Shown here: positions 25,133 to 37,319 of the stretch, in pieces | How positions within the stretch are numbered: the stretch's first letter is position 1 | How the letters are laid out: each line of letters begins with the position of its first letter | NCBI GenBank assembly: GCA_029204225.1 | Contig: CM055109.1 | Span: forward strand, 38,454,632 to 38,518,631 | From: Diphasiastrum complanatum | Taxonomy: Eukaryota > Streptophyta > Lycopodiopsida > Lycopodiales > Lycopodiaceae | Reading direction: 5' to 3' | Length of the DNA: 64,000 nucleotides | The notes under the pieces: generated by a model | What the model saw: only the letters and a program-made list of their open reading frames with translations | Databases searched by the model: none | Told to the model about the DNA's origin: nothing | Made by a program: the position numbers and the translations under genes

Positions 25133-25142
25133 TATATATAAG
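25133..25142 (+). promoter_or_regulatory. TATA box of the histone H3-like gene, now cut off from it
   Basis: TATATATAAG lies just downstream of the last CACGTG-type site. Without the gypsy insertion the ATG at 40691 would be about 318 bases downstream. The insertion point is only about 10 bases past the TATA box, so the normal start of transcription would lie beyond the insertion. Confidence 0.55.
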
Positions 25143-25151
25143 TCCTCGGAA

Positions 25152-28100
25152 TGTTAGGGCCATTTTTTACGGTAGGGTGGTCCAGCCAAAACGTCCTAAA
25201 AGGGTCAAGGGGCCCCACCTCTAATGGCGGTTCAGCCCTACGTGAGCAACAGAGGGTTTGCCACTTCCAACCCTGATGGCCTTCTCTATTGCCCCGTGCT
25301 CCCCAACCGATGAGAGTTTTCCAGGCTCTCAGAGATACGGTTGCAAAGAGGGGGTGCTAGTACTTTTGGCTGCAATGATTCACTAGCTTTCTAGGGTCAC
25401 GGTTCCTAAAACTTCTGATCACTAATTCGTGTTAGGGTCTTGCTAATATCTCTTTCCCCATTGAATTCGGTTTACAGTTAGTAAAACTCTTACATGGGCT
25501 AGAAACCGATTTACTGTCTATGATGTGCTCGTGGGGTGCAAGTTATACGCACCGCTTTGTTTGCTAAGCGGCAGTATTTTTGCCGACCGTCGGGTCTAGG
25601 TATTTCGCTAGACAGTACCGACGGCGGGTGTGACTAGTGCGACGCTTTAACCAAGGTGGTGTTTTTCAACCACGGATGGTGGACGGCCCGCTCTGGTGTT
25701 TCACAGAGGTCGGGTCAAGCTGACACACTTCATAAATTACAAAAATAAAACGCTTCTGAACTTTGACGGTTTATTGCGGTTTAAACTATCAGTTCTATCT
25801 TACACAAGCATAGAGTAAAACACATTCACCCTTTAAAACCGTATCCATATAAGTACTTCCAAACCATGCTAATAAAGCCTGGTTACAAGCGTTCTTGCTT
25901 TCACTAAACGTCCATAACCAAAAATCAATCATTCCCTTAATTAACCCCACAACATATGACATTCATTACTATAATTCTCAACTAAACTCTAGTTCATGCT
26001 TAAAAACCCGATTCACTACCAAACCTTACAAGTAGTCACCAATGTAAATGAGTACAACTAAAAATTACAACCATCAGCAACACTTAAATCTGTAGGACCT
26101 CGGAAAAACTTGACGTAATTAGTCCCTCAACAAGCTTACTTCCCTAGACCATTCATAACAACCTCCTTCAAAGTGTAAAACCCTATCTTATACATCTCAC
26201 ATCCCATTCCAATTTAAGTTAAGAGCTTACAAACAGAACTTCAAGAAATGGAAGTGACTAGAAAGAAAGTTCAAGTCAAAAACTCACCTCAATGTGCAAT
26301 TAGGTAGCCGTTGCGTGGAAACTCTAGTCATGAATCTTGTAGCAAAAATCAGAGCCAGGCATGTTGATGCAGTTTTCTCCACTTTACACATGTCCGATCG
26401 CATTGGTCTAAAAAGAGAAAATGAAGAAAATGAAAGTTTCTGAAATATGAACGGTGCGATTGAGATGTTAACGGTTCAACTGAGAGAAAACTGAACCGAA
26501 ATTCTGTAAAAAAAACAGGCCGGAAAGATGCAATGGCTAAAAAAATTCAGCAAACCATCACTCACACCAAGCCCTCAAGCAAACCATCCCACTCAACCAA
26601 GATGTAAGCCTACTAGTATGACAATGGACTACAACCAACCAACCAACCCTCACCATGAAATCACTCTCAACAAAAGCAATTCTCTCAACACATTACTCTC
26701 AACACACATTTTACAAACACCCCTCAACACTAACTCTCAACACTAACTCTCAAACCAAACCACAAACACTCAACCTATCCATTGTTATTAACTACAAGTG
26801 AGTCTACTCTCAATCCACTAACAAGCATTCAACCCCAAACATCCATCACTCCACAAGCAACTATGCAAGACAATACTTGTACCAATGCATAAGCATACTA
26901 TAAGGCAAAACCACCTTTAACCGTCCATCAAACCAAACTTACAAGGAATCAAATCTACTCATCAACAAAGATCTATCAAGCAAGCACCCATCTTCCAAAA
27001 GCTTTCAACTTTAAAAAACTCTCAACCAACATCACATCAAACTATCACATCATCATCTAACTCACCCAACTATCAATCAACTACTAATCAACTACATCAA
27101 TCAACTATCAATCAACTATATCTTAACACAAAGAGTGGCCTCCTTTTATAGTAAATCCCAAGTGTCCCCCTTCAAAATGAGGCTTTGCCCTTTTGTCCAT
27201 TTGTACAACACCCTTTGGCAAGTACATCAAGTGGCCTCCTTGAGGGTGTAGGGGTTGGTGCCATTTAAGGCCCCCTTCCAAATCTAGCCAAGATGCCCTC
27301 TTAGTCAAAAGCTAGAGAAAATATCTTTTAGGCCCTCTAGGTCCTAAAGTCTTGTTTTCATTTATTATCCAAAAGGTGGGTGAGGACTTTTGTCAAGCCC
27401 CTATTCCACCTAAGGTGCCCTCCATTTCCTTGGTCCTTGTCCTTTGTTTCTTTTAGCCCTTCATTTGGTTTTTCTTTCCTTTGTAGCAGGTACGGCCCGA
27501 CGGCCCTTGGCTTTTGGTTTTTCGGGATTACCGACTGATTTGCGTATTTTGTCCATTTCCCGTAATTTGCCCAATTTTACCCGTTAGGGTTTCTGCAAGT
27601 TTTTAGTATTGCCCATAATTCACAGCTTGGGTTTTGCCCGATAAATATTTTTCTTTGATGGCTCTTTGATTGAAGTTGATTTTTCCAGCATTCATGACTA
27701 GGGCTCCCACGACAACACGGTTTCCCTGAAAAATGTACTGAGTGATCATATATTAGAAAAAATGGACTCAGTACATGGTGAGATTTCAGCACGGTCATAC
27801 TGGTTATTTTTTACAACTGGCCATTTTTTTTTTTTGAAAAGTCGTAAAATATTTACCGGCCATTTCTAGGGCCACAAAATTTGCTCTAGCCTCATTTAGG
27901 ACGGGCTGGGACCCAATTCTAGGTGGACTGGTACTTTTGGCTCGGTCCTACAAAACTTGACCACAAAATATTTTTGACGATTTTTTCGAAAGTCAGTTTC
28001 TTGCTTTTAAACTGTGTCTAGCCACTTTAGGACGGGCTGGGACCCAGTTCCAAGGCAAATTTGTGCCAATTTTTCTCTAGTAACCGGGTTTTACATGCCG

Positions 28101-28171
28101 GTTTTTTTCAATTATTGCAAACTTAAACTTCAATATTAGCCTGATTTTCTATGCGGAAATATCAGCTAACA
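25152..28171 (-). repeat. LTR of the Tat-like element (left copy; 3' LTR in coding sense)
   Basis: Bounded by TGTTAG...CTAACA, with TCGGAA immediately outside. Nearly identical to 37338-40385. No protein-coding content was recognised. Confidence 0.92.
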
Positions 28172-29320
28172 TTGGCGACTACCACTGGGTAGTATGGTCC
28201 CCATACGGCGGACCCAGAGTCTCTGGTTTTGCAGACCAGCTCCTGGTGGTGGATCAAGTTAGTGGGCTCAGCACCCTTGCTAGGTGATGCTAACCACAGT
28301 GAGTTGGTAGGGTGTCTTCAATAGCTTCCTACCCAAAGGTCGTCGATTTAGCCCTTAGGATCCATCTGCAACCGGATTGGATTTAACCACAGCATCTTTG
28401 AACAATTTGGTGTCTTCATACCTGCAAAAACCCACCTGTGACCTAAATGGCAAATGCTCCCAATTCTATCAAATGTAAGGCAATGCCCACTTTCGGACCC
28501 ATGCATGGAGGGATATGCAAATGCAAATCTCAGGATTGGAGATGGGATGATATGGATGCAGGTTATCAGTATTGTGTCTAACACCGTGTCATTGATGTGT
28601 GTGTGAATGTATGCACGATGAGGCTTTAGTGTCCCAACTCTGAAACCGGTCCAGACTGGTGATTATTAATTCATTTTTTTTTTGTTTAGACATTCAACTT
28701 ATACTCTCTAAGAACGGATTCAATAGGGAATAACCATCTAGTCTCCTCTCTGTACTGACTCTCCTCTCAAGCCCTATATTCTGACAGTAGTTCATGTAGG
28801 ACAACTTACTGTCCTAAGATCCAATACATAAGATGCAAGGAAGTACTGGTTTTCCGCTAGTCTATGGAATCAACTAGAAAAATCATCCTCACCTCTTATG
28901 GATGTGTGAGGCGTCACTCGTTCTCACAAATTGGTTCGAGACCTGATACATACAGTTGAAGTCTCTTTCTTTTTTCTCTTACTTTTCTCTCAGTCTTTCT
29001 TTCTCTCTCTTTTTTAGTTTTTCTTTTTCTTTTCTTTTTTTCTTTTCTTTTATGTATTTTTCTTCTGTGCCTTACCCATTGGGCGATGGAGTCACTCCCC
29101 ACCCCACTGCACTGCTTTTGTTCTCAATTTTTCCTCTCTCAACCCCCCCTCAACTATGCGTCTATACTTTCATTTATGCCCATAGAAGTTAGCAAATGCC
29201 CAAATGCAGCTCAGAGTTTTTATAGAGATTCAATTAAGATGTATGCATAGAAACCTAGACTTGCAACAGATGCTCACCATACCGTGTCTAGTGTATGATG
29301 CATAATAGTGAGGTGGGTGG
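28172..29320. other. 3' untranslated region of the Tat-like element
   Basis: Lies between the extra ORF and the left LTR. No gene seen. A pyrimidine-rich stretch occupies about 28960-29060. The edge touching the LTR reads TTGGCGACTACCACTGGG in plus sense, which resembles a primer-binding site; the purine tract expected beside a 3' LTR is not evident. Confidence 0.5.
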
Positions 29321-30296
29321 TTACAGTGCATTCCTGCACATTTCCGTCCGTTGGTTTTTCAACTCCTCAGTGTAATTGGGGTCCACTTCTACCATATCCA
29401 CAAGGGCTGGATCGGCACCTTCCAGGAACTTAAAATAAAACATCTCATTTAGGGTTTTGTGTTCCCTGGAAGTTCCATCACGCATCCGTAGGTACAATGC
29501 TAGATCCGCTCCTGACTCCATAGACTCATTGGGGTTGTACCACCATTTGGTAAGGTGAATCCTGGTGGGTTTAGTCTTAGCGCCCCAAGGTTGTAGTAAC
29601 CAATTCTGCAGGCAGTAGGCATAGTGGCCGGCCAATCTAATGATACCATCTTTCTGGTGCGCAGCAACAACTGAGAACCTACATAAGCTTTCGCAGGAAT
29701 CTTTGTAGTTTTCAAAACTACCTGGGATGAGTGGCCATGTGAATATGAGGGCGGAACTCGTGGATGGTCGTAGCTCAAAAACCTGGATATCTAGCGGAAA
29801 CTCCATGGGCGGTAGATATAAGCTGTAAGCATCAAAAATTTTGTAGAACAGATTGTCCGAAAAAATTTCCTTGCGGTGCACAGTGTAAGCGGGTAAAGGG
29901 TTGCAGGAACTCTGAGGCCTGATTGGTCCTCTTGCAGCTTCTTTTCTCTGATACTCATGTAACTGCCTAGCTAGCATGGCTACGGCAGTTTCGGTTGCAG
30001 CTAGTTCCACCTTGGTGTTGGCTAGGATCTTTTTCTGCCCTTTATACCCCTCCCTATGGCTTATCTGCCATCTTTCACTAGCCTCCTTGAGGTCATTGTA
30101 CTTCTGCTTTCAGGTATCTCGCTCCTTATTGGTGCTAACCAGCTCGTTAGTGGCTCTGATTCGTAGGTTCTTTTGTTTCTTCAATTCTTCTTTCAGACGT
30201 TGGATTTCTATGTCGGTCCGTTGTCCTTCCTTCAGTACGAACCTCATCAGTTTTCTATGGCGTTGCTTGGGCTGATTACTGCTCTGTGGGTCTTCC
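29321..30296 (-). CDS. Extra ORF downstream of pol in the Tat-like element (coiled-coil N-terminus)
   Basis: One reading frame of about 325 codons starting MEDPQSSNQPKQRHRK and interrupted by a single stop near 30110. The first 100 residues are strongly helical and charged (EIQRLKEELKKQKNLR), probably a coiled coil. The rest has Trp/Tyr-rich segments (YCLQNWLLQPWGAKTK, LTKWWYNPNESMESG). It lies in sense orientation in the position where envelope-like or accessory ORFs occur, but no signal peptide or membrane helix is visible. Function not recognised; a structural, gag-like or accessory protein is possible. Confidence 0.55.
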
Positions 30297-30455
30297 ATTC
30301 TCTTTTCAGCAGTGAATTCCATCACCTGTGTTTTAGCATTTATATACATGAATATACAATGTGTTGAATGTACTAAAAATCTTTAAGTTGTACACCCCTC
30401 TCCCATTCCATGTGTATCTATCAGGTTCATGCTAGGGCAGGGTTTTACTATGTAC

Positions 30456-31143
30456 TTAGGCCGTGTGCATTAACCCATGGGCTATGCTACTATGGTGTGA
30501 CTTAAAATAAGTTCTAGATAGTTCATGGCTCATTAACTGATGTAATTGGACTAGGAGTTGGGGATTTTCTAGAACTACTTGGTTTATCAGACTTCTGATC
30601 CACCGAACTCCATACCATGCTTGGGCTTTTAGGATTGTCCATAGCTCCGCAGCAATGGTTATGGGCAAAATGACTACCCTACTTGGCTCACATTGCCAGT
30701 AATGGTCATGGTCGTAGGCTATCGCCGCTAGACTATCAACACGCTGGTTCTGAACTAGTGGAATATGCATCCATTCGATGTGGAAAAACTCTCTAGTGTA
30801 TTCGTTGATGGCAATTGCATAGGCCTGTAAGGTCCTGCTTTTGAGTCGATATACGCCAGTCATACCTCGGATTAGGAGTTGTCAATCCCCCATAATTCGG
30901 AGGTTGCTTATAGTTTGCGCAACTCGCATGGTCATTTGTAGACCGATTAGAAGGGCTTTGTATTCGACAGTGTTGTTTGTGAATCCTTTCCCTAATAGGA
31001 CTCCTATACTGGCTAGTTCAGTCCCATTGAGATTTTGCAATACTGCTCATATGGCACCTTCTCTATTCAAATGTCTGCAGACTCCGTCTACCTTCAACGT
31101 ATATGTCCCAAGTTCCTGGGTGAGTTCCACATCCCAACAATAA
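30456..31143 (-). pseudogene. Second RNase H-like domain, 3' of integrase
   Basis: Minus-strand reading gives YTLKVDGVCRHL, then GFTNNTVEYKALLIGLQ, a stop in LRIMGD*QLLI, and after further coding FFHIEWMHIPLVQNQRVDSL. These match the first Asp strand, the NN-x-(A/V)EY-x-AL helix and the late R-x-N-x-x-(A/V)D motif of RNase HI. It is additional to the RNase H fused to reverse transcriptase at 32503-34170. A second, archaeal-like RNase H is characteristic of Tat-lineage elements. The in-frame stop indicates decay. Confidence 0.7.
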
Positions 31144-31329
31144 TCTTTTTGTATTTTTCTTGATTTTATGAATTTTTGTTTTGGTTTTTCGCACCCTTCC
31201 ATTCAACGTATATGTACATGGTCACTAGGGCTACTTTTGCTTCTCTGAGTGTTCCCAGTATTTGTGATGCTTCTAGGTCGTTCACTCCGATACCTGAAAA
31301 GGTGAACATGAAAAGGTGTTACATATTGT

Positions 31330-32596
31330 ACATGTGACTTCGGCTTCTCTTTAACTACGGTAAGCTTTTATCTTGTTTATGTTGGTTCGGTGCTTAAAAA
31401 TTTCACCGTTCAACTCGGCTAGCTTAACCGTGTTGTTTTCATACAGTTTCACTATTACATATGGACCGTTCCAACGTGGCCCCAACTTTTGAGGCATCAG
31501 CTCGTGTCTAGCGTCATAGAACAACACTAACTACCCCTGTCTGAACTGATAATCGCGCATGTTCCTATCATGAATCTCCTTCATGCATCTTTTGTGGGTT
31601 TCTTGGTGATTTAGGACAGCTATTCGGTGCTCGTCCAGGTCTTGTAAAGTGTCCAGTCGGTGTTGTATTGATTCTTTCTCTCCTAGGTCATGCTTCATGG
31701 CAAATCGCAAGGATGGGAGCTCTATTTCTATTGGCAGTACAAATTCTTGGCCATACACTAGAAAAAAGGGCGTGTGGTTGGTACTGGTCTTATAGGTGGC
31801 ATTATATGCCCACAATGCAGAATACGGTTTTTTTGTCCCAATCCCTCTGTTGGTCTGATACGGTTTTCCTTAGAATACCCACTAGTTATTTGTTCGTGCT
31901 TTCAGCCTGACCGTTTGCTTGCGGGTGGTAGGGTGTGCTTTTCCAGTGCTTGATCGTCAACTGATCGGTCAAAGCCTTGATAGTTTTGTTTAGGAAGTAG
32001 GTACCCCTGTCAAAGATGAGTTCTCTGGGTGTACCGAACCGGCCTATCACCTGTTCTAGTAAGAACCAAGCGGTTTCTTTTGCATTGTCTTTGGCCACAG
32101 CCCATGCCTTGGTCCACTTTGTGAAATAGTCAGTGGCCACTATGATATAATGTTTCCGGCTAGCTGAAGCTGGGTGTATTGGGCCAACGAAGTCGATGCC
32201 CCATTTTTCGAAGGGGAGACAAGCCTGTATTGGAATTAACGATCGCACCCTATTATCCGTCTTGTCAACTCGTTGACAGGTGTCACAGTTCCGGGCATGT
32301 AAATGAGCATCTTGGAATAGTGTCGGCCACCAGTAACCCGCCCTCAAAATTTTCTGCCCTGTGAGTTGGCCGGCAAAGTGGCCCCCATAGGCAGAATTGT
32401 GACACTCCTCTAGTATAAATTTGGCTTTCTCAGGAGTGACGCATCTTTGATACAACCCTTCTACACCTCGTCTGTACAGTGTGCCCCCTATTAGAGCAAA
32501 TTTTAGGGCTTTAGACGTAGCTTTTGTTTTTCTGGAGTCGTCATACTGCTGGGTGTCTCTAGTGTGGATAGGTAGGTTGCTAAAGTTGTATACCAC
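31330..32596 (-). CDS. Integrase of the Tat-like element
   Basis: The frame from 32596 to 31886 carries the zinc-binding H-H-C-C segment (ECHNSAYGGHFAGQL and CDTCQRV), the first catalytic Asp in WGIDFVGPIHP, the second in LIFDRGTYFLNK and the Glu in HPQANGQAEST. After a frame change, 31815-31531 continues with TYKTSTNHTPFFLVYGQE and, beyond a stop at 31531, GPRWNGPYVIVKLYENN of the C-terminal domain to about 31330. The catalytic triad is intact, but the shift near 31860 and the stop break the protein. Confidence 0.85.
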
Positions 32597-34170
32597 TCAG
32601 GAATTGTGTCAACGTCTACCCTCAAAAGTTCTCTTAAGTGATCAGTCTCCCACTCTTCGTCTGTTTCAGTAACCCCTCCCAGCTCGCAAATACAATCGTT
32701 TAACCCCTGCAGTTTAGGCGGCTTGCTTTGGAGGGTGTAGTTAAATTCCTGAAGGGAGATTATCCACTTCATTAAGCGCTCAGGAGGTTCTAGTTTATTC
32801 ATCATCAAGGTGACTGCAGTACTCTTGGTAAAGAAAGTCACTTTCCGATGCAATAGGTAATGCCTTAGTTTGGCAGCAGCGTAAGCTATCCCCAAACAAA
32901 TTTTCTCAGCCTTATTATAATTAAGTTTGGCTTTGTTTAGTTTTCTCCCTATAAAAATAATAGGGTGATATTTTTTGTCCCAAATCTGGGCCAGACAACA
33001 GTTTATGCACGTGTCCGTGGTGCTCGTAAAAATGAAGAACTCTCTGTCGTACATAGGCGGTTTCAATATTGGAGCGTTAGCCAAAGCTACTTTAAATTCC
33101 TGAAAAGTCTTCTCACATGCCTCGTCCCAGGTCCACTCCACGTTGGTTTTCAATAAGCCAGTCATCCGGTAAGTACGCGTGGCATAGGCCATCACATATC
33201 TTTTGTAATAACCGCTCGAGCCTAAGAATGTCTGAAGTTGGGACACTGTAGTTGGTGCCATCATGGCTAGGAGCATAGCTATTTTTTCTGGATCAGTTGC
33301 CATTCTGTACTTGCTAATGACGTGTCCTAATAGTATCTCGTAAGGAATTCCGAATAGGCACTTGTTAGCATTCAAAGCTATACAGGTTGTTGCGCACTTC
33401 TGAAAACACTTCTCTAGCATGGTAAGATGTTCTGTGATGGTGGTTGCCCCATAGAGGTCATCTATGAAAATTTTGAGATTTTCGTCTAAGATATCCTTGA
33501 AGTGCTTGTTCATAAACCTCTGATAGGTTCCAGGGGCATTAGTCAATCCAAAGGGCATGACGTGGTAAGTGAAAACCCCAAATGTGGTTGTGAAGGTAGT
33601 CTTCAATTTATCCTCTTCTGCTATGGCTATCTGATTATAGCCCACGAAACAATCCATGAAAGAGTACTGGTCTCTTCCTTCCATTTCTTCTAGGACTTGG
33701 TCTATGAACGGCAATGGGTAGTAGTCCTTCTTAGTCTGTTTGTTCAACCTCTTATAATCCACACATACGCGAATGCGTGTAGAGTTCTTCTTGGTGTGAG
33801 GTACTATTGGGGAGCACCACTCAGTGTTCTCTACCGGAAATATCAATCCAGCATTTCGAAGTCTCTCGAGTTCAGTGTATACTCCTTCCTTTAGGTGGTA
33901 GGGTAGTCGACGTTGTTTTTGTCGTATAGGTTTGGCTCCCTCCTTCAGTGGTATTGTATGAGTCACTAGATCGGGTGGAATCCCCTTCAAATCTGAGTAG
34001 TCCCAGGTTCCTAGGTTTATCAGGCAAATATCGGCGTCTCGAACTTTGGGAGGCCGCCCTTCTGGAGTGTTCCACTCTATGTCCAATACTGATCTCAGGT
34101 TTGGTTCATCTTCACTCGTAACCTCCTCCCACTCAGACGAAGATATGGGTGCTCTTTCTGACTGAGGCAC
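32503..34170 (-). CDS. Reverse transcriptase and RNase H of the Tat-like element
   Basis: An open frame of 555 codons. Reverse transcriptase motifs in order: SPIVPHTKKNSTRIRVCVDY, FMDCFVGYNQIAI, VMPFGLTNAPGTYQRFM and the catalytic FIDDLYG (F-x-D-D, first three residues as in gypsy RTs). The thumb/connection follows, with LGHVISKYRMATDPEK and FLGSSGYYKRYV. In the RNase H part the usual first Asp motif reads IFTSTTDTCINCCLAQIW, where an Asp expected in the ETDAS position appears to be replaced, so that RNase H may be impaired. The later RKLNKAKLNYNKAEKICLGI is conserved. The frame overlaps the integrase start. Confidence 0.9.
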   Translation of the reverse strand: MPQSERAPISSSEWEEVTSEDEPNLRSVLDIEWNTPEGRPPKVRDADICLINLGTWDYSDLKGIPPDLVTHTIPLKEGAKPIRQKQRRLPYHLKEGVYTELERLRNAGLIFPVENTEWCSPIVPHTKKNSTRIRVCVDYKRLNKQTKKDYYPLPFIDQVLEEMEGRDQYSFMDCFVGYNQIAIAEEDKLKTTFTTTFGVFTYHVMPFGLTNAPGTYQRFMNKHFKDILDENLKIFIDDLYGATTITEHLTMLEKCFQKCATTCIALNANKCLFGIPYEILLGHVISKYRMATDPEKIAMLLAMMAPTTVSQLQTFLGSSGYYKRYVMAYATRTYRMTGLLKTNVEWTWDEACEKTFQEFKVALANAPILKPPMYDREFFIFTSTTDTCINCCLAQIWDKKYHPIIFIGRKLNKAKLNYNKAEKICLGIAYAAAKLRHYLLHRKVTFFTKSTAVTLMMNKLEPPERLMKWIISLQEFNYTLQSKPPKLQGLNDCICELGGVTETDEEWETDHLRELLRVDVDTIPEWYTTLATYLSTLETPSSMTTPEKQKLRLKP

Positions 34171-34199
34171 CTCGGGATAACCGTCGACTATGGTACGCT

Positions 34200-36397
34200 C
34201 TCTACACCTTCCAAAAATCAGTACTCCTATGGGAATGTCAACTATGCAGTTGCTAAGCCTGAGCTATGGCCGTCCTAGCAATATAGAGTACCCCGGTTCC
34301 CAGCGTACATCCTCATGACGTAAAAGTCCACTTCAATGGTCTTGTTAGCCATGGTAATGGGTACATTCTTAAGCTCGCCCTCTAGTTTGATCACAGAGTT
34401 GTTGGCTAGCTTTAGGGCTGTCAAGGTAGCGGGCAATAGAGTAAAACCAAGGCGGTCTGAAAGTTCTAGACTTATGATGTTAACTGTTGACCCGACATCA
34501 ACTATGGCCCTTGAAATGACTAGGCCATCTATGAGTACATCTACCTTAGAACAGTAGCGATCTAACAAATCCGCATCCACTTTCCCTATTGTAGGTGGCT
34601 CCAATGTTCTGGTCATGGGTGGTCTCATCAATTGTTTGACCGTGCGTTTAATAGTGGGTGACAACTGTACTAGTTGCCAGAGCCCTATTTCCAATTTTAG
34701 ATTCTCTAGGGCTTGACCTAGGTCAATATTCCCTCTCTTCAAGTTTAGGTCTATATCCTTCCTAAGGCTGCGCGTTTGGGTCATGGTTCTCTTAGTTTCT
34801 AGGTCGGTTTTCCCTTTTCTCGGTCCTAGGAATCTGGGATGTCTACGCCCTTCCAAGACGCTAACCTCACCTTGCTCTTTGGGCAGTGGATCCTCGTAGA
34901 TGGGTGTAGGTTCGAATACTGGCTTCTCAATGTCCACTGGGTTATCTACCTCCGGTGGTGGTTTTGGTGTAGGCTTGGGTTTCCTGGGAGGTAGTTCCGT
35001 CTGGAGGTTACTCCGAGTCACTACTAAAACCTCTTTCCTACTCGTGGGTTCCTCTAGTGTCTCTACGACGATGAAGTTCACCGGTGGCCGGTCATCTTCT
35101 ATGCATGCCTTCCCTTTATCCACCTGGCTAATCTTGGGTCCGCGTTGTATGTGTTGAGGTGGCCTTGATGGCCCCGTCGTTCTGTCCTCCTGGGGTCTAT
35201 GGTTCACTGGCCCAGGCATCCTATTCCCAGTGTTTAATGTGTCTCTACATACCCAACATCTATCCTCCAAGTGTCCAGGCCTCTTGCAGTACCCACAAAC
35301 TTGGTTGGGACAGTTTTGATTTAAATGATTCCCTCTACAGTGTCTACACACTAAGGGATTCGGTCCTTCTATGGGGTGTCTCTGACCCAACAAATTTTGG
35401 TGCCGTTTGAGAAAATTTACATCTGCTGCTAAGGTCTACATATTCTCACTCATCACGTCCATGTATCCCTTTAGCATGGCTCGTATATCGCCTAGTTCTG
35501 CATTAGAGCCTATGCTCTCATAGCCTCTGTCGGAAATCTGTGCCTGGAGCCTTCGTGCATCTTGTGTTTGCACGTTCCTATCTTGTCGAGGTTCAATAGC
35601 CTGTATGGGGCGGGGTTCCACTATGGGGTGTGCTCCTATAGCTGCGATTGGCCTCCTCTCCACGTTTCTGGGCTTAGGTTCAAGCTGTTCACTGCTTGCG
35701 ATAGGTGGGATGTGTGGGTAACCGCAATCTGAACGTCTTCTACCACGATTGCCTTCTCTACTGCCTCAGCCAATGTCTGGGGGTTACTCTGACATACAAT
35801 CATTTGTATGTCATTCTTGAGCCCTCACAGAAAGAAGGTCAGTAGTAATAGGGGTGGTAGTAACACAATGGGTTCCACTTGGCATGACAACTCTGTCAAA
35901 CGACGCCAATATTGTTGGATGGTTTCGTTACTTCCTTGTTGTAGGGAAGTCAGTGTGAACAGTAGGCCATCAGTCGTTCGGTGGGGAGCATACTCAATTA
36001 AGAACAGACTATGGAACTCCTCAATGGTGTGAATTGAGCCTCTCTGCAGACTATGATACCAGTGCCTAGTCGTTCCAAATAAAGTGGTGGCAAAAAACAT
36101 CATTTCATGATGTGGGTTTATGATGGCACTGGTAAAGCAAGTGGTCCAAAAAGCATCAATATGCTCTTCGGCACTTTCATACGGTGCTCCATGAAACTCA
36201 GGAGTGGATACACTAAGCTTCGGTAGTCCTCCTATCTCTGGGGGTACTACGATTGGTTCAGTCAAACGTCTTGCCATTCTGTTGGCAACAAGTTCTGTAG
36301 CAGCAGGTGTTACGTTCACTAACGGTGGTTCTGTAGTGTTGGTTGGCTCAAGTTCTGGTAGCTCTTCTATAAGTTCCAACGTATCATCCAAGTCCAT
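34200..36397 (-). CDS. Gag and protease of the Tat-like element
   Basis: Gag starts at 36397 (MDLDDTLELIEELPELEP). The capsid block FHGAPYESAEEHIDAFW ... ATTLFGTTRHWYHSLQRGSI is retrotransposon-gag type. Stops near 35825 and 35436 and a shift interrupt it. In the 35393-34275 frame there are two zinc knuckles, CRHCRGNHLNQNC and CGYCKRPGHLEDRC, then a proline-rich spacer and the retropepsin core AIVDVGSTVNIIS (Asp-x-Gly active site). After a frame change the sequence reads ILLGRP then LRLSNCIVDIPIGVLIF, the protease end. Gag and protease would be processed from one polyprotein in an intact copy. Confidence 0.85.
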
Positions 36398-36588
36398 TAT
36401 AGGTGGGTGAGACTCATCATTTAAGACTGGTGGGACAAGAAACCCACGATTGCTTTTTCTAGGCCCTAAACGCTCTCTCTGGGGATTTGAAGTCTCTCCG
36501 TGCGGTGCTCCCTTAGACCTAGGTTTCCTTGGTATACCTATGATGTCTTGTCTAGGGTGACACTAATGATTGCTGCATAATATATTTC

Positions 36589-36879
36589 TCACTTACGGAT
36601 AGCAATCAACTGTCGTTGCACATGCGTTTTGTGATTTTCCCACGTTATCTCATAGGTCATCCATCCTTCGTCCACTAATACTGCATATGACCTAACTAAC
36701 TCTACTTGGTCATTTTTCTGCTCAATCCTAATCCAACCATACCCATGTACAGTTTTTCTTGGTTCTTTGTACCAGGTGCCGTCTCTACGGGATGCTAGGG
36801 TTGGTGGGTTGTAGGGTAATGACTTTCGACTTAGGGCTCTGGTTTTCACTCTCACCCTAGGCTTCATACAGAACCCCAT
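36589..36879 (-). CDS. Small ORF upstream of gag in the Tat-like element
   Basis: Ninety-six codons (MGFCMKPRVRVKTRALSRKS ... GYGWIRIEQKN ... YEITWENHKTHVQRQ) lying between the putative primer-binding site and gag, in the same sense and a different frame. Ogre-type elements carry an ORF1 of unknown function in this position, usually longer. This may be a truncated version. Low certainty that it is translated. Confidence 0.4.
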   Translation of the reverse strand: MGFCMKPRVRVKTRALSRKSLPYNPPTLASRRDGTWYKEPRKTVHGYGWIRIEQKNDQVELVRSYAVLVDEGWMTYEITWENHKTHVQRQLIAIRK

Positions 36880-37319
36880 TCTCTGACATGTCCCATCACT
36901 CTATGAAAGATTTCTAGTAGTACTTGGCAACACAGCCTAAACTCCCTGTTGGTGAAAATTTTATGTAGTCTCTAGTCCAAACTCTATTCCAAATTGTTGA
37001 AAATAGAATGGCCTTGGCGAAGTCAGATCACATGCAGCTAGGGTTGGATTGTGAACTCATAACGTATATTCTAGGTGTGGGATCAGCACACATCACTGTG
37101 TGATGCTAACCACCTCATCTTGTGATCAACGTGGTACTAGCCGCTTGTACAGCTATGCTAGCTTGCGGTTGACGGTTTAGATAGTGGAATTGTTTTCAAC
37201 ACACGCAATCTAGAACCTACGAAACGTGTAGACTTCTGGTAGTATGACAACTAGTGCTTTGTAGTCCAACGATATGGATAACTACTCTTTCAACCAACAT
37301 CACCTGAAAATTTTTCGAC

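Noticed and set aside
26528-26746. Asn/Pro/Thr-rich open frames at 26528 and 38724
   Set aside because: They are the same position in the two long LTRs of the Tat-like element and come from A/C-rich low-complexity sequence.
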